Shown here piece after piece: positions 1-6,198 of a stretch of 32,004 bases of DNA (its first letter is position 1; every line of letters begins with the position of its first letter). The notes under the pieces are model-generated. The model saw nothing but the letters and a program-made list of their open reading frames with translations. It ran no database searches and was not told where the DNA came from. Origin of the DNA: Candidatus Thorarchaeota archaeon. Lineage in GTDB: Archaea; Asgardarchaeota; Thorarchaeia; Thorarchaeales; Thorarchaeaceae. The stretch is taken from assembly GCA_016840965.1 (NCBI GenBank), contig JAEORI010000257.1:1-32004 (forward strand), given 5' to 3'. A program made the translations under genes and the position numbers.

Positions 1-607
1 CCACCAGGTTTCAAAACACGATATGCTTCACGAAACACTTTACCCTTATCGGGAGCCAAGTTAATGACACAATTACTGATTACTACATCGACTGAGTCAT
101 CCTCAACTGGCATGTCCTCAATATCTCCAAAGCGAAATTCGACATTCGTGATTCCTAATTCTTCAGCATTTTTCTTTGCTTTCTCGATCATAGCTGGGGG
201 CATATCAACACCAATTACCTTTCCAGTAGCGCCTACTTTCTTACTCGCCACAAACATATCTAAGCCAGCTCCGCTGCCAAGATCAAGAACAACCTCACCA
301 TCTTTGAGACTAGCAAGTGCAACAGGATTTCCACACCCAGCAAACGACTCAGTGGCACCTGTCGGCATACCTTCAGTGTCATATCCAAGAGCCTCTGCAA
401 GATTTATCCTTGTGACTTTGACTTCCTGTTTAGGACCACAGCAACTTGAAGATGATTGACTTGGTGCAGGACTACAACTTGCATCACTGCAACTTGGTGT
501 TTGTTGATCTTCAGTCCAAGTCCCTTTCGCTACGCGAGAGTAAGCATCTTTTACTGCCTCCTTTATCTCATCAGGCTTCATTTCACTTACTTTTTTCATT
601 TCTGTCA
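1..607 (-). CDS. arsM: Arsenite S-adenosylmethionine methyltransferase (ArsM), 3' end cut off by the window
   Basis: Reading from ATG at 607 the frame stays open to the window edge (202 codons). ArsM methylates As(III) with SAM in the cytoplasm as a detoxification step. Visible are a SAM-binding motif I ([11 protein letters not shown], about residues 107-117), [12 protein letters not shown] after it, and two Cys positions typical of the family: C92 in ESFAGCGNP and the Cys of [19 protein letters not shown]. Between residues 40 and 57 lies a Ser/Cys-rich stretch (C40, C45, C56-C57) that may bind As(III). The start is supported by GGTGATA just upstream. It is divergent from a Cys-rich PadR-type regulator at 1033, which is likely to control it. 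The C-terminal third, including the third conserved Cys, is outside the window. Confidence 0.93.
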
Positions 608-640
608 TGCTATCACCACTTTTACTACTCTTGGGAAATT

Positions 641-811
641 CTAGACAGTCTGTATACTGTCGCTTGAAGATATTTGAGATTGTGATCCACAGCAACCGGA
701 TGCAGTCGCCTTATCACTCTTTTTACTTTCCGCTACTCGAAAGTAGGTTTCTCTTACAGCTTTATTGATCTCCTCAGAATTCATTTCACTGACTCTTTTC
801 TCTTCAGTCAT
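641..811 (-). CDS. 56-residue ORF that duplicates the ArsM N-terminus
   Basis: ATG at 811, TAG at 641-643. Its first 30 or so residues ([19 protein letters not shown]...) match the N-terminus of the adjacent ArsM ([19 protein letters not shown]...) almost position for position, and it has a GCCGSQ motif like the SCCGPKQ of ArsM. It then stops before the methyltransferase domain. It is preceded by the same GGTGATA ribosome-binding sequence as arsM and ends 33 nt before the arsM start. It is either the remnant of a tandem arsM duplication or a retained small Cys-Cys peptide, for example one that binds As(III) or couples translation to arsM. Reading frame and homology are seen directly; function is inference. 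Confidence 0.6.
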   Translation of the reverse strand: MTEEKRVSEMNSEEINKAVRETYFRVAESKKSDKATASGCCGSQSQISSSDSIQTV

Positions 812-951
812 ATTATCACCAATTTCATCGGGTTTTCTATTGATAAATCATAGTCACCGCATAATGATGGTTGACAAGAGAATCTGGAACTCATTCTATT
901 GCTGTTTCCATATTTCGGATTTGCATTTGGATGATTTCTTTTTTCAGTCAT
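808..951 (-). CDS. Possible 47-residue leader ORF upstream of the arsM unit
   Basis: ATG at 951 follows GGTGGTTGA, a plausible Shine-Dalgarno site. The frame runs 47 codons and its TGA overlaps the ATG of the next ORF (ATGA at 808-811), the usual signature of translational coupling. The product begins MTEKR, like the two downstream ORFs, but then diverges into an Asn/Ser-rich sequence with no recognisable domain. It may be a third, decayed copy of the arsM 5' end or a chance frame in the leader. Low certainty. Confidence 0.25.
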   Translation of the reverse strand: MTEKRNHPNANPKYGNSNRMSSRFSCQPSLCGDYDLSIENPMKLVII

Positions 952-972
952 TCAACCACCATCTATATCGGG

Positions 973-1021
973 TGTCCAATATTGGACATCCTATATATAC
1001 ATTTAAATGTATCGGACATCC
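973..1021. promoter_or_regulatory. Divergent ars promoter/operator with two perfect palindromes
   Basis: A perfect 16-bp palindrome TGTCCAATATTGGACA lies at 973-988 and a second, ATACATTTAAATGTAT, at 997-1012. The octamer GGACATCC occurs at 984-991 and again at 1014-1021. A TATA-like run (TATATATA, 992-999) sits between them, about 35 nt before the regulator start at 1033. The placement over and beside the TATA box fits an autoregulatory operator for the PadR-type protein; binding itself is inferred. Confidence 0.6.
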
Positions 1022-1032
1022 AATATTATGAT

Positions 1033-1404
1033 ATGAGCGACCCTATAGAAACTGAATCTTGTTGTCCACCAGAGTGCTGCGATATGAGAGGACTTCTTAC
1101 TTTTCAGATTCTTTGGGAACTCGATAAAGAGGAAATGAATGGTCAACAGATAGCAGAGAAGATTGCCTCAAGAAGGGGAACGAAACCAACTCCAGGGACT
1201 ATTTATCCTGCTTTGAAGGAATTGAAAGAAGGAGGTTTCATCAAGGGTCGAAGAGAGGGCAAACAGATCATTTACCATCTGACACCTGAAGGGAAGAAAG
1301 GATTAGCTGATGCTTCCAGATACTTCCTTCAAGCTTTTGGCGACATCGCTGAGGATGTTAAGGTCAAGGTTGTGGTCATCAGACGTGATGACTGTGAGTG
1401 CTAG
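1033..1404 (+). CDS. PadR-family transcriptional regulator with Cys clusters, probable arsenic sensor
   Basis: A 123-residue winged-helix protein. The central part (MNGQQIAEKIASRR, TPGTIYPALKELKEGGFI, GKQIIYHLTPEGKKGL) is the PadR winged HTH. What is unusual is the N-terminal CCPPECC cluster (C10, C11, C15, C16) and the C-terminal DDCEC (C121, C123), which would suit trithiolate binding of As(III) or another soft metal. The frame is open further upstream, but ATG at 1033 is chosen because it follows the TATA box by the distance expected for a short leader and because earlier codons fall in the operator. It is divergent from arsM, so the likely role is metal-relieved repression of arsM and of itself. 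Family assignment is confident; the ligand is inferred. Confidence 0.85.
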   Translation: MSDPIETESCCPPECCDMRGLLTFQILWELDKEEMNGQQIAEKIASRRGTKPTPGTIYPALKELKEGGFIKGRREGKQIIYHLTPEGKKGLADASRYFLQAFGDIAEDVKVKVVVIRRDDCEC

Positions 1405-1620
1405 TCCTCAGTGAATATTCAAAAGTAGTCGTATAACTGTTTGAATCAGTAAGAGGTTATACCATAATCCCATCCTATTATTCTATTCATCGATAATTGT
1501 TAATCTCGTTCCATCTTGTTCCTTCTTTTGATATTGGAATGGTGAGGTGCTAAGCTTTCATAGCAAGCAATCAGAGTAATTGTTGAATCTTAATCTTCGA
1601 TCGAAGAATTGGATTTCGAA

Positions 1621-2472
1621 TCAATTGATTCTCTTAGTTCGTTTCATGCCCAGGATGCCTAGAATTGCAATAATTTCAAAAACAATTCCAAAAATGAGAA
1701 ATGAAGTTAGAGAATATGTAATTGGTTCGGGAGATGTTTCATAAAGATGGTTCATAATATTACTCGCTGATAGGATTCCCTCGTGTGTTGCGTAATTTGG
1801 ATCACCAATCCCAGGATTTCGAATAGTATTCACTTTGACTAGAATTCCATATTGAGAATCATAGCACAGTGTCCAGGTATAATCCCAATCATTTGTATCG
1901 ACAAACTCAGCTCTCGCAATCCAACATCTGATTGATTTTTCACCAATTGCTATGCTCTCTTGTCTTTTGATTTGATATACATGAGTATGTTCCCCTAAAG
2001 ATGGGATTGTTATGTTATCGCCAGCGTTCCAGTTTGAAGTGTCAATCCAGAGTGGGTACATCCATCTTGATACTGTTCTATTGAGTTCAGTATCATAGTA
2101 CTCATAAACCCATGAGGGTAGGAACAAAGTATACGAGGTGAATTCCCTAGGATCGTTTTGATTATATCCGTAATCTAGTCTGATACTGGTATTATGTATA
2201 TCCGCCCATTGAACAACATAAAAAGTATCACTCCAAGTCTGTGTTATACTTGGCGTTGAGTAGTAAATGGTTTCCTTATCGTATCTAAGAATCAAACCTA
2301 TTGGAAAATCAGGCAAGATAGAATTCAACGCGACATCGAATCCTAAAGGCATCATGAACACTGTAATAATCAGGATACTAACGAATACTGTTGAATACCA
2401 CTTCAAATTGATACGCCCAACTCCATGTGATGTATATGCCTCGAAGGTGATAACTCTTTCCAGACCTATCAA
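1621..2472 (-). CDS. Hypothetical membrane-anchored extracytoplasmic protein
   Basis: 283 residues with no domain I recognise. Two hydrophobic segments are visible, one near the N-terminus (about residues 25-47, VFVSILIITVFMMPLGF) and one near the C-terminus (about 254-275, SLTSFLIFGIVFEIIAILGIL), the latter followed by KRTKR, so that the roughly 200 residues between would face outside. This central part is rich in Trp, Tyr and Asn, has several N-x-S/T sequons and is likely a beta-rich ectodomain. The N-terminal 20 residues before the first segment make a shorter start possible. It stands alone, with no same-strand partner close by. Lineage-specific archaeal surface protein is the best description. 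Confidence 0.6.
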   Translation of the reverse strand: MIGLERVITFEAYTSHGVGRINLKWYSTVFVSILIITVFMMPLGFDVALNSILPDFPIGLILRYDKETIYYSTPSITQTWSDTFYVVQWADIHNTSIRLDYGYNQNDPREFTSYTLFLPSWVYEYYDTELNRTVSRWMYPLWIDTSNWNAGDNITIPSLGEHTHVYQIKRQESIAIGEKSIRCWIARAEFVDTNDWDYTWTLCYDSQYGILVKVNTIRNPGIGDPNYATHEGILSASNIMNHLYETSPEPITYSLTSFLIFGIVFEIIAILGILGMKRTKRIN

Positions 2473-2646
2473 TTTGATAAAGCAGAATCTTCAGTTATTT
2501 CATTATGACCTTCGATGCTTATTCTCATCCTAAACCTCTTTCAGTTCATTCAGTGCATCCATAGGAGTTGTCCTGTCACAATTCATATGTTCAATCCTCT
2601 CAATAATTGGGGCTTTAATTCTTGCATCAAGATTTGTAGCAGTATT

Positions 2647-2655
2647 TTTTTATAA
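2647..2655 (+). promoter_or_regulatory. TATA box of the DUF4256 gene
   Basis: TTTTTATAA lies about 26 nt before the ATG at 2678, the archaeal TATA-to-start distance, so transcription probably begins at the start codon itself. No Shine-Dalgarno sequence is visible, consistent with a leaderless mRNA. Confidence 0.5.
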
Positions 2656-2677
2656 ACACAGAATCATCATTTTGACT

Positions 2678-3250
2678 ATGAACAAGCTCAAAAAAGAGTT
2701 GTCACCAGAACAACTTGAAGAATTACTAAGAGTATTGCAAGTTCGTTTTGAGAATAACATGAACCGACATAAAGGTCTTGAATGGGCTAGAATACAGGCA
2801 AAGCTGGAAGCTAATAGTGAAAAACTCTGGTCACTCAATGAAATGGAAAGAACTGGTGGTGAACCAGATGTTGTGGGTTATGATAAAAAGACGGGCGAAT
2901 ACATTTTTTATGACTGCTCAGCGGAAACTCCTCAAGGCCGCAGAAATGTTTGCTACGATGGTGTAGCGCAGGAAGAAAGGGAAAAGAAAGGAGTGCATCC
3001 AGAAGGCAACGCTATTGATATGGCATCTGCCATGGGCATAGAGCTTCTAACGGAAGAACAGTATCGAGAGTTGCAGAAACTTGGAGAGTTCGATACAAAG
3101 ACATCAAGTTGGGTGAAGACACCTTCTGCTATCAGAAAACTCGGAGGCGCCATCTTTTGTGATCGCCGCTACGATAATGTCTTCCTGTATCATAACAGTG
3201 CCCCTTCTTTCTATGGAGTTAGGGGATTTCGTGGTTCAATAAAGGTCTAA
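2678..3250 (+). CDS. DUF4256 family protein
   Basis: A 190-residue soluble protein recognised as DUF4256 from nearly family-wide conserved stretches: RFENNMNRHKGLEWA near the N-terminus, LWSLNEMERTGGEPDVVG, IFYDCSAETPQGRRNVCYD, AIDMASAMGIELLTEEQY, and KLGGAIFCDRRYDNVFLYHN followed by RGFRGS near the C-terminus. The biochemical function of the family is unknown to me. An in-frame TTG at 2672 is possible, but ATG at 2678 fits the leaderless spacing from the TATA box. The family is, to my knowledge, mostly bacterial, and the sequence looks very close to those bacterial members, so recent horizontal acquisition is plausible. It is not in an operon: the neighbour upstream is on the other strand and the TBP gene has its own promoter. 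Confidence 0.85.
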   Translation: MNKLKKELSPEQLEELLRVLQVRFENNMNRHKGLEWARIQAKLEANSEKLWSLNEMERTGGEPDVVGYDKKTGEYIFYDCSAETPQGRRNVCYDGVAQEEREKKGVHPEGNAIDMASAMGIELLTEEQYRELQKLGEFDTKTSSWVKTPSAIRKLGGAIFCDRRYDNVFLYHNSAPSFYGVRGFRGSIKV

Positions 3251-3442
3251 ACTAAACTTTGAGGGTTACGATTTCTTTGAGTGTCGAGTGACCTTCTCTT
3301 TATGAATTAGAAGAGTATCAATGTCGCTTGGTTATGACATTCCGACTCATTGTCCCTCTTCTTTCCTTTGGCACTTATTTCTAGCTCATCCATTGCTCAC
3401 ATTTAAAAGGAGATTATATAGAAATCAGATGTCCCTTATATA

Positions 3443-3452
3443 CTATATAAAG
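3443..3452 (+). promoter_or_regulatory. TATA box of the TBP gene
   Basis: CTATATAAAG is close to the archaeal consensus. Initiation about 25 nt downstream would leave a leader of only a few bases before the ATG at 3479. TBP binding to its own strong TATA box allows simple autoregulation; that last point is inference. Confidence 0.65.
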
Positions 3453-3478
3453 GCAAAAGAGAAGGCAGGTTAGAGTAG

Positions 3479-4084
3479 ATGCCACGTCCACAGCCAAAGA
3501 CAAAGATAGAGAATGTTGTAGCTTCCGTGATTTTGAATCAACGACTTGACCTCGATGAGATAGCGGCAACTATGCCAAATGTTGAATTCGATCCGGAACA
3601 ATTCCCCGGTCTGGTGTACCGCCTGAAAAAACCAAAGACAGCTACCCTGATATTCAATTCAGGAAAGATGGTCTGCACCGGGGCAAAAAGCGAGAAAGAA
3701 GCCAAGCGAGCAGTTCACAAGATTGTGAAGAACATCAAGGAAGCTGGTATTGAAATTACTGGCAAGCCAATCATTGTTGTTCAGAACATTGTTGCCAGCG
3801 CAAGTCTAGGAGCAGAACTCAACCTCGAATTGGCAGCTATGAAGCTTGAGAACACACTTTACGAACCAGAGCAATTCCCTGGTCTCATCTATAGGATGAG
3901 AGACCCAAAGGTGGTCATTCTATTGTTCGGTTCAGGAAAGCTCGTCATCACAGGTGCCAAATTTGAGCCTCAGATTGATGAGGCGGCTGAGAAGGTGATG
4001 GATCGTCTCCTAGAGCTTGGAGTCATGAGAATCCCAGAGGGCGAAGATTGGGGTCTCGAAGACTACGAAGAAGAAGACTGGTAG
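3479..4084 (+). CDS. tbp: TATA-box-binding protein (TBP)
   Basis: 201 residues made of the two direct TBP repeats that form the saddle. Repeat 1 covers about residues 9-92 (IENVVASVILNQRLDL, FPGLVYRLKKPK, LIFNSGKMVCTGAKS) and repeat 2 about 99-184 (VQNIVASASLGAEL, FPGLIYRMRDPK, LLFGSGKLVITGAK). FPGL and the SGK/TGAK strands are the DNA-intercalating and minor-groove elements. The protein ends in an acidic tail (about residues 188-201, ending EEEDW), as in many archaeal TBPs. It recruits TFB and RNA polymerase to promoters. It is monocistronic with its own TATA box and a hairpin just after the stop codon. Confidence 0.98.
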   Translation: MPRPQPKTKIENVVASVILNQRLDLDEIAATMPNVEFDPEQFPGLVYRLKKPKTATLIFNSGKMVCTGAKSEKEAKRAVHKIVKNIKEAGIEITGKPIIVVQNIVASASLGAELNLELAAMKLENTLYEPEQFPGLIYRMRDPKVVILLFGSGKLVITGAKFEPQIDEAAEKVMDRLLELGVMRIPEGEDWGLEDYEEEDW

Positions 4085-4094
4085 ACAAAAAATA

Positions 4095-4137
4095 TGTTCC
4101 CAGACTTTTACATCTGGGAACATTCACTATTTTTTAA
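4095..4137 (+). terminator. Hairpin plus T-rich tail after the TBP gene
   Basis: A perfect 10-bp inverted repeat, TGTTCCCAGA (4095-4104) and TCTGGGAACA (4113-4122), has an 8-nt loop and is followed by a T-rich stretch that includes six Ts at 4130-4135. It begins 10 nt after the TBP stop codon. It looks like an intrinsic terminator or an RNA 3'-end stabiliser; in archaea T-tracts alone can terminate, so the hairpin may serve stability instead. Confidence 0.6.
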
Positions 4138-4174
4138 CTTGGTTTATCGAAACAATTATGCCAGACTAAATTAA

Positions 4175-4298
4175 AGAGGTTTGGAGAGCCCGAGGACGGC
4201 CGGGAGAGAATAGTCCAAAGCCTCAGGCTCTCCTAGTGCTCAAAGACTGTCGGGACCGAATGTGGAATCGATACAAGCGGGGTAAGATGAAATCTTAA
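4175..4298 (+). ncRNA. Candidate structured RNA in a GC-rich intergenic island
   Basis: This non-coding segment is clearly richer in G and C than its surroundings and can fold. GGAGAGCC at 4183-4190 pairs perfectly with GGCTCTCC at 4226-4233; inside it, after one mismatch, GAGG (4192-4195) pairs with CCTC (4221-4224). A second small hairpin, TAAGAT-GAA-ATCTTA, occupies 4283-4297 and coincides with the end of the minus-strand gene. I looked for hallmarks of RNase P RNA, SRP RNA, 5S rRNA, tRNA and box C/D RNA and found none convincing. The strand is unproven: the plus strand is favoured because TAAATTAAAG just upstream could be a promoter element. Confidence 0.35.
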
Positions 4299-4453
4299 GG
4301 TGTGACACCCACGACCAGTAGGAATAGAAAGATGAAGAGTAAGAACATGAAAGCACTTACTTTCAGTAATGTGACGAGAAGGTCATCTACACTCATGATC
4401 TGAAGTACTGAACTGGGATAAGCTTCTGTCCTTTTCTTCATTTTTTCTCTCAA
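4295..4453 (-). CDS. Tiny tail-anchored membrane protein, 52 residues
   Basis: The product is a short basic N-terminal part (REKMKKRTEAYPSSV) followed by a single strong membrane segment (about residues 27-50, LLVTLLKVSAFMFLLFIFLF and on). The start is chosen as TTG at 4453, which overlaps the TGA of the upstream zinc-knuckle gene and lies 11 nt after GGAGG; ATG at 4441 is the alternative and would give 48 residues. The layout (short polar N-terminus with Pro-Ser-Ser, one C-terminal helix) is loosely like archaeal Sec61-beta/SecG, but the similarity is too weak to name it. It is translationally coupled to the upstream gene, which suggests that the two products act together. Confidence 0.5.
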   Translation of the reverse strand: MREKMKKRTEAYPSSVLQIMSVDDLLVTLLKVSAFMFLLFIFLFLLVVGVTP

Positions 4454-4746
4454 TAGAGCATATTCCTCCGTGAGGTCCAACTTGACGAAATGGATTGCCA
4501 GTAATCGGTGAGGTCTCGAGTTGATAGACGGTAGTAATAGGCAGGCGATCGAAGGCATGTATCGCACGGGCTTTGTTTCCAATAGTACAACTTACTCAGA
4601 TGATGACAACAGTTGAAACATCCCTTTATGACAGGTTCGTGCGGTCTAGTTTTATTTCGATTCTTAAATCCGCGTGAAAACCTACGTTTTTGGGGATATT
4701 CTGGAGTTATTTCCTTCATAACAGCTGGGCTGCCTTCACTTACCAT
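4450..4746 (-). CDS. Small zinc-knuckle protein, unknown function
   Basis: 98 residues. After a basic N-terminal region (KRRFSRGFKNRNKTRPHEP) come two Cys pairs, C43-x2-C46-C47-H-H and C61-x2-C64 (motifs CFNCCHH and PCDTCLRSP), the arrangement of a small zinc ribbon. The pattern C-x2-C, then PCDTC-R-P and a final D-W, resembles many short uncharacterised phage and prokaryotic zinc proteins. The start is ATG at 4746, because GGAGGT at 4757-4762 lies 10 nt before it; an ATG at 4770 falls before that site. A TATA-like element (TATATAAC, minus strand, 4793-4786) precedes it. It is divergent from a ribbon-helix-helix gene across three GTATAC boxes and overlaps the next gene. Confidence 0.55.
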   Translation of the reverse strand: MVSEGSPAVMKEITPEYPQKRRFSRGFKNRNKTRPHEPVIKGCFNCCHHLSKLYYWKQSPCDTCLRSPAYYYRLSTRDLTDYWQSISSSWTSRRNMLY

Positions 4747-4752
4747 GCCTAT

Positions 4753-4779
4753 GTATACCTCCGTATACATCCTGTATAC
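4753..4779. promoter_or_regulatory. Triple GTATAC operator between divergent genes
   Basis: The palindrome GTATAC occurs at 4753-4758, 4763-4768 and 4774-4779, that is at 10- and 11-bp steps, placing all three on one face of the helix. The cluster covers the leader and ribosome-binding site of the minus-strand gene and sits just upstream of the TATA element (about 4785-4793) of the ribbon-helix-helix gene. Tandem short palindromes are how RHH dimers usually bind cooperatively, so autoregulation by the adjacent RHH protein is the natural reading (inference). Confidence 0.55.
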
Positions 4780-4828
4780 GAACGGTTATATACTTGTCTA
4801 TTAAAGAGCCAAGAGAACAGGCGTCAGG

Positions 4829-4999
4829 ATGAGTAGCAAAATGGTTGACACAATGGTTCGAATTCCGAAAGCTCTCCAAGACCGTTTTGAAAAACTGGAT
4901 GTCAGAGACTCATGGAAATCATTTCCAGCTTTTGTGAGAGAAGCAGTAAGGCAATCTCTGGATAAGTATGAAACTCAAGAAAGGAATGCAAAACATTGA
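4829..4999 (+). CDS. Ribbon-helix-helix (CopG/Arc-type) DNA-binding protein, 56 residues
   Basis: The sequence MSSKMVDTMVRIPKALQDRF gives the N-terminal beta strand of an RHH fold (VDTMVRIP) followed by helix A (KALQDRFEKLD), a turn, and helix B (FPAFVREAVRQSLDKYE), the standard length and order for a CopG-like protein. Such proteins are dimeric and insert the strand pair into the major groove. The gene starts at ATG 4829, about 40 nt after a TATA element (4785-4793). It is divergent from the zinc-knuckle/membrane protein pair, and the GTATAC boxes between them are its likely target. It could also be the antitoxin half of a toxin-antitoxin pair, but neither neighbour looks like a known toxin. 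Confidence 0.75.
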   Translation: MSSKMVDTMVRIPKALQDRFEKLDVRDSWKSFPAFVREAVRQSLDKYETQERNAKH

Positions 5000-5023
5000 G
5001 AGAAGCGACCTCCTTGTTAGGCC

Positions 5024-6124
5024 TTATTTCTTTGACTTCTTGAGCTTCTCCTTTTTCTTCGTGATAGTTGTCTTCTTCTTATCAGATGACTTGATTGCAG
5101 TCTTACTTTTTGACTTGATACTCTTTTGAGTGGAAACTATCTCTCTGTTTGCAGCTTGGGCATAAAGCTCAACAGTCGCAGCTCTTTCTTCATCATAAAC
5201 AGAACCGAGTCGCTTAATTTCCTGAATTCGTTCTTTACGAATCATTTTTGCCCCCATCCGTGTGGCTAATTTTAGAATTCGAACTGTCGATCGCTTCTGC
5301 ATTGCTTCATTAAACATGATGACAGGTAGAATAAATGTCATGACAAAAAATGGAAGGCCTATTGTCCATAGTGTCCCACTTGTTACTTGATATAAAATCT
5401 GTTCAGGTGTAAAAATCACTCCTTCTAGCCATGGGAGAATCAAAGGTTCATAGAAATGATTCAAGAACATAGTTATCGGAAAAGCTAAGAGCGCATACCC
5501 TCCAAGCATGTTTGCTATCCAACGACCAACTCCCTGAGTATCAGGGCATTGCCGTAAATTCAGTCTATCAGACTTCAAGTGGGTGACTACACCTGCATCA
5601 TTCAAAACCCATGTTGGCATAAAGAGTAGTAGAGCTATTGGTACAGCAAGTAAAGCACTCATGAGTGATACGACTATGGGAAACAGTGGAGCAAGCTCTG
5701 GGCCAAGTTCAGTGACCGCGTCAAAACTAGGACCAAAAAGATAGATTCTGAGTGGAGCACGGAATAATTCAGCAGATGCAACAGCAAAAAGTGCGGGAGC
5801 AGCTGCTCGACGGACTATTTGCGCACCTCCAAAATCCCTGCCGATGTTCATGATGTTCAATTCATATCTAGTTGATTTTATGATTTTAGTGGCAATCAAG
5901 AGAATTACTGCGATGGGAACAGCAAATATGTAATACTCGAGAAATAGAATTGGGAAGGCTATGATCATTATCGTAACGATATCAGTTCCCAAATTGGTCG
6001 ATAAAGTATCAGGGATTAGAGGAGTTGAGGGCATTCCTTGAGTGATAATGAAAATCAATTGAAGTATCACAATCATTCCTAGAGAGAACATTAGGACTGG
6101 AGTAGCAAAACGTCCAACACCCAT
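5024..6124 (-). CDS. Multi-pass membrane protein with Lys-rich cytoplasmic tail
   Basis: 366 residues, family not recognised. I see about six to eight hydrophobic segments: roughly 7-29, 48-66, 67-85, 105-120 (weak), 144-172, 205-225 and 247-272. The C-terminal 90 residues are hydrophilic and end in a strongly basic Lys/Ser/Thr run (about 325-366, many KK and KS steps), which could contact nucleic acid, membrane phospholipid or a partner. It lies 74 nt downstream of the site-2-protease gene on the same strand and may be co-transcribed with it, making it a candidate substrate or partner of that protease (inference). The two ends of the gene are clear; ATG at 6124 begins MGVGRFATPVLMF. Confidence 0.65.
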   Translation of the reverse strand: MGVGRFATPVLMFSLGMIVILQLIFIITQGMPSTPLIPDTLSTNLGTDIVTIMIIAFPILFLEYYIFAVPIAVILLIATKIIKSTRYELNIMNIGRDFGGAQIVRRAAAPALFAVASAELFRAPLRIYLFGPSFDAVTELGPELAPLFPIVVSLMSALLAVPIALLLFMPTWVLNDAGVVTHLKSDRLNLRQCPDTQGVGRWIANMLGGYALLAFPITMFLNHFYEPLILPWLEGVIFTPEQILYQVTSGTLWTIGLPFFVMTFILPVIMFNEAMQKRSTVRILKLATRMGAKMIRKERIQEIKRLGSVYDEERAATVELYAQAANREIVSTQKSIKSKSKTAIKSSDKKKTTITKKKEKLKKSKK

Positions 6125-6198
6125 TGTAATTACCGGCGTTTGTTGCTTACACTAGTACATGTTAATTTTTTGGATTTTTGAAGGACATACTTTCTGAC

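Noticed and set aside
64..667. Plus-strand frames over the arsM region
   Set aside because: They lie opposite the arsM frame, which has clear methyltransferase motifs, and their products are low-complexity Ser/Phe-rich sequences with no family resemblance.
871..1032. Upstream extension of the PadR frame
   Set aside because: It reads through the palindromic operator and TATA box, and the added residues show no PadR similarity.
4175..4298. RNase P or SRP RNA in the GC-rich island
   Set aside because: The conserved RNase P cores and the SRP helix 8 motif are not found; at most GAGGA and AGTCC fragments occur, and not in the required arrangement.
4753..4779. Repeated GTATAC as a CRISPR-like or phage-attachment repeat
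   Set aside because: The repeats are only 6 bp with 4-5 bp gaps; that fits an operator, and no cas gene or integrase is present.
4613..4804. Plus-strand 63-codon frame
   Set aside because: It is antisense to the zinc-knuckle gene and crosses the GTATAC operator; no ribosome-binding site or domain.
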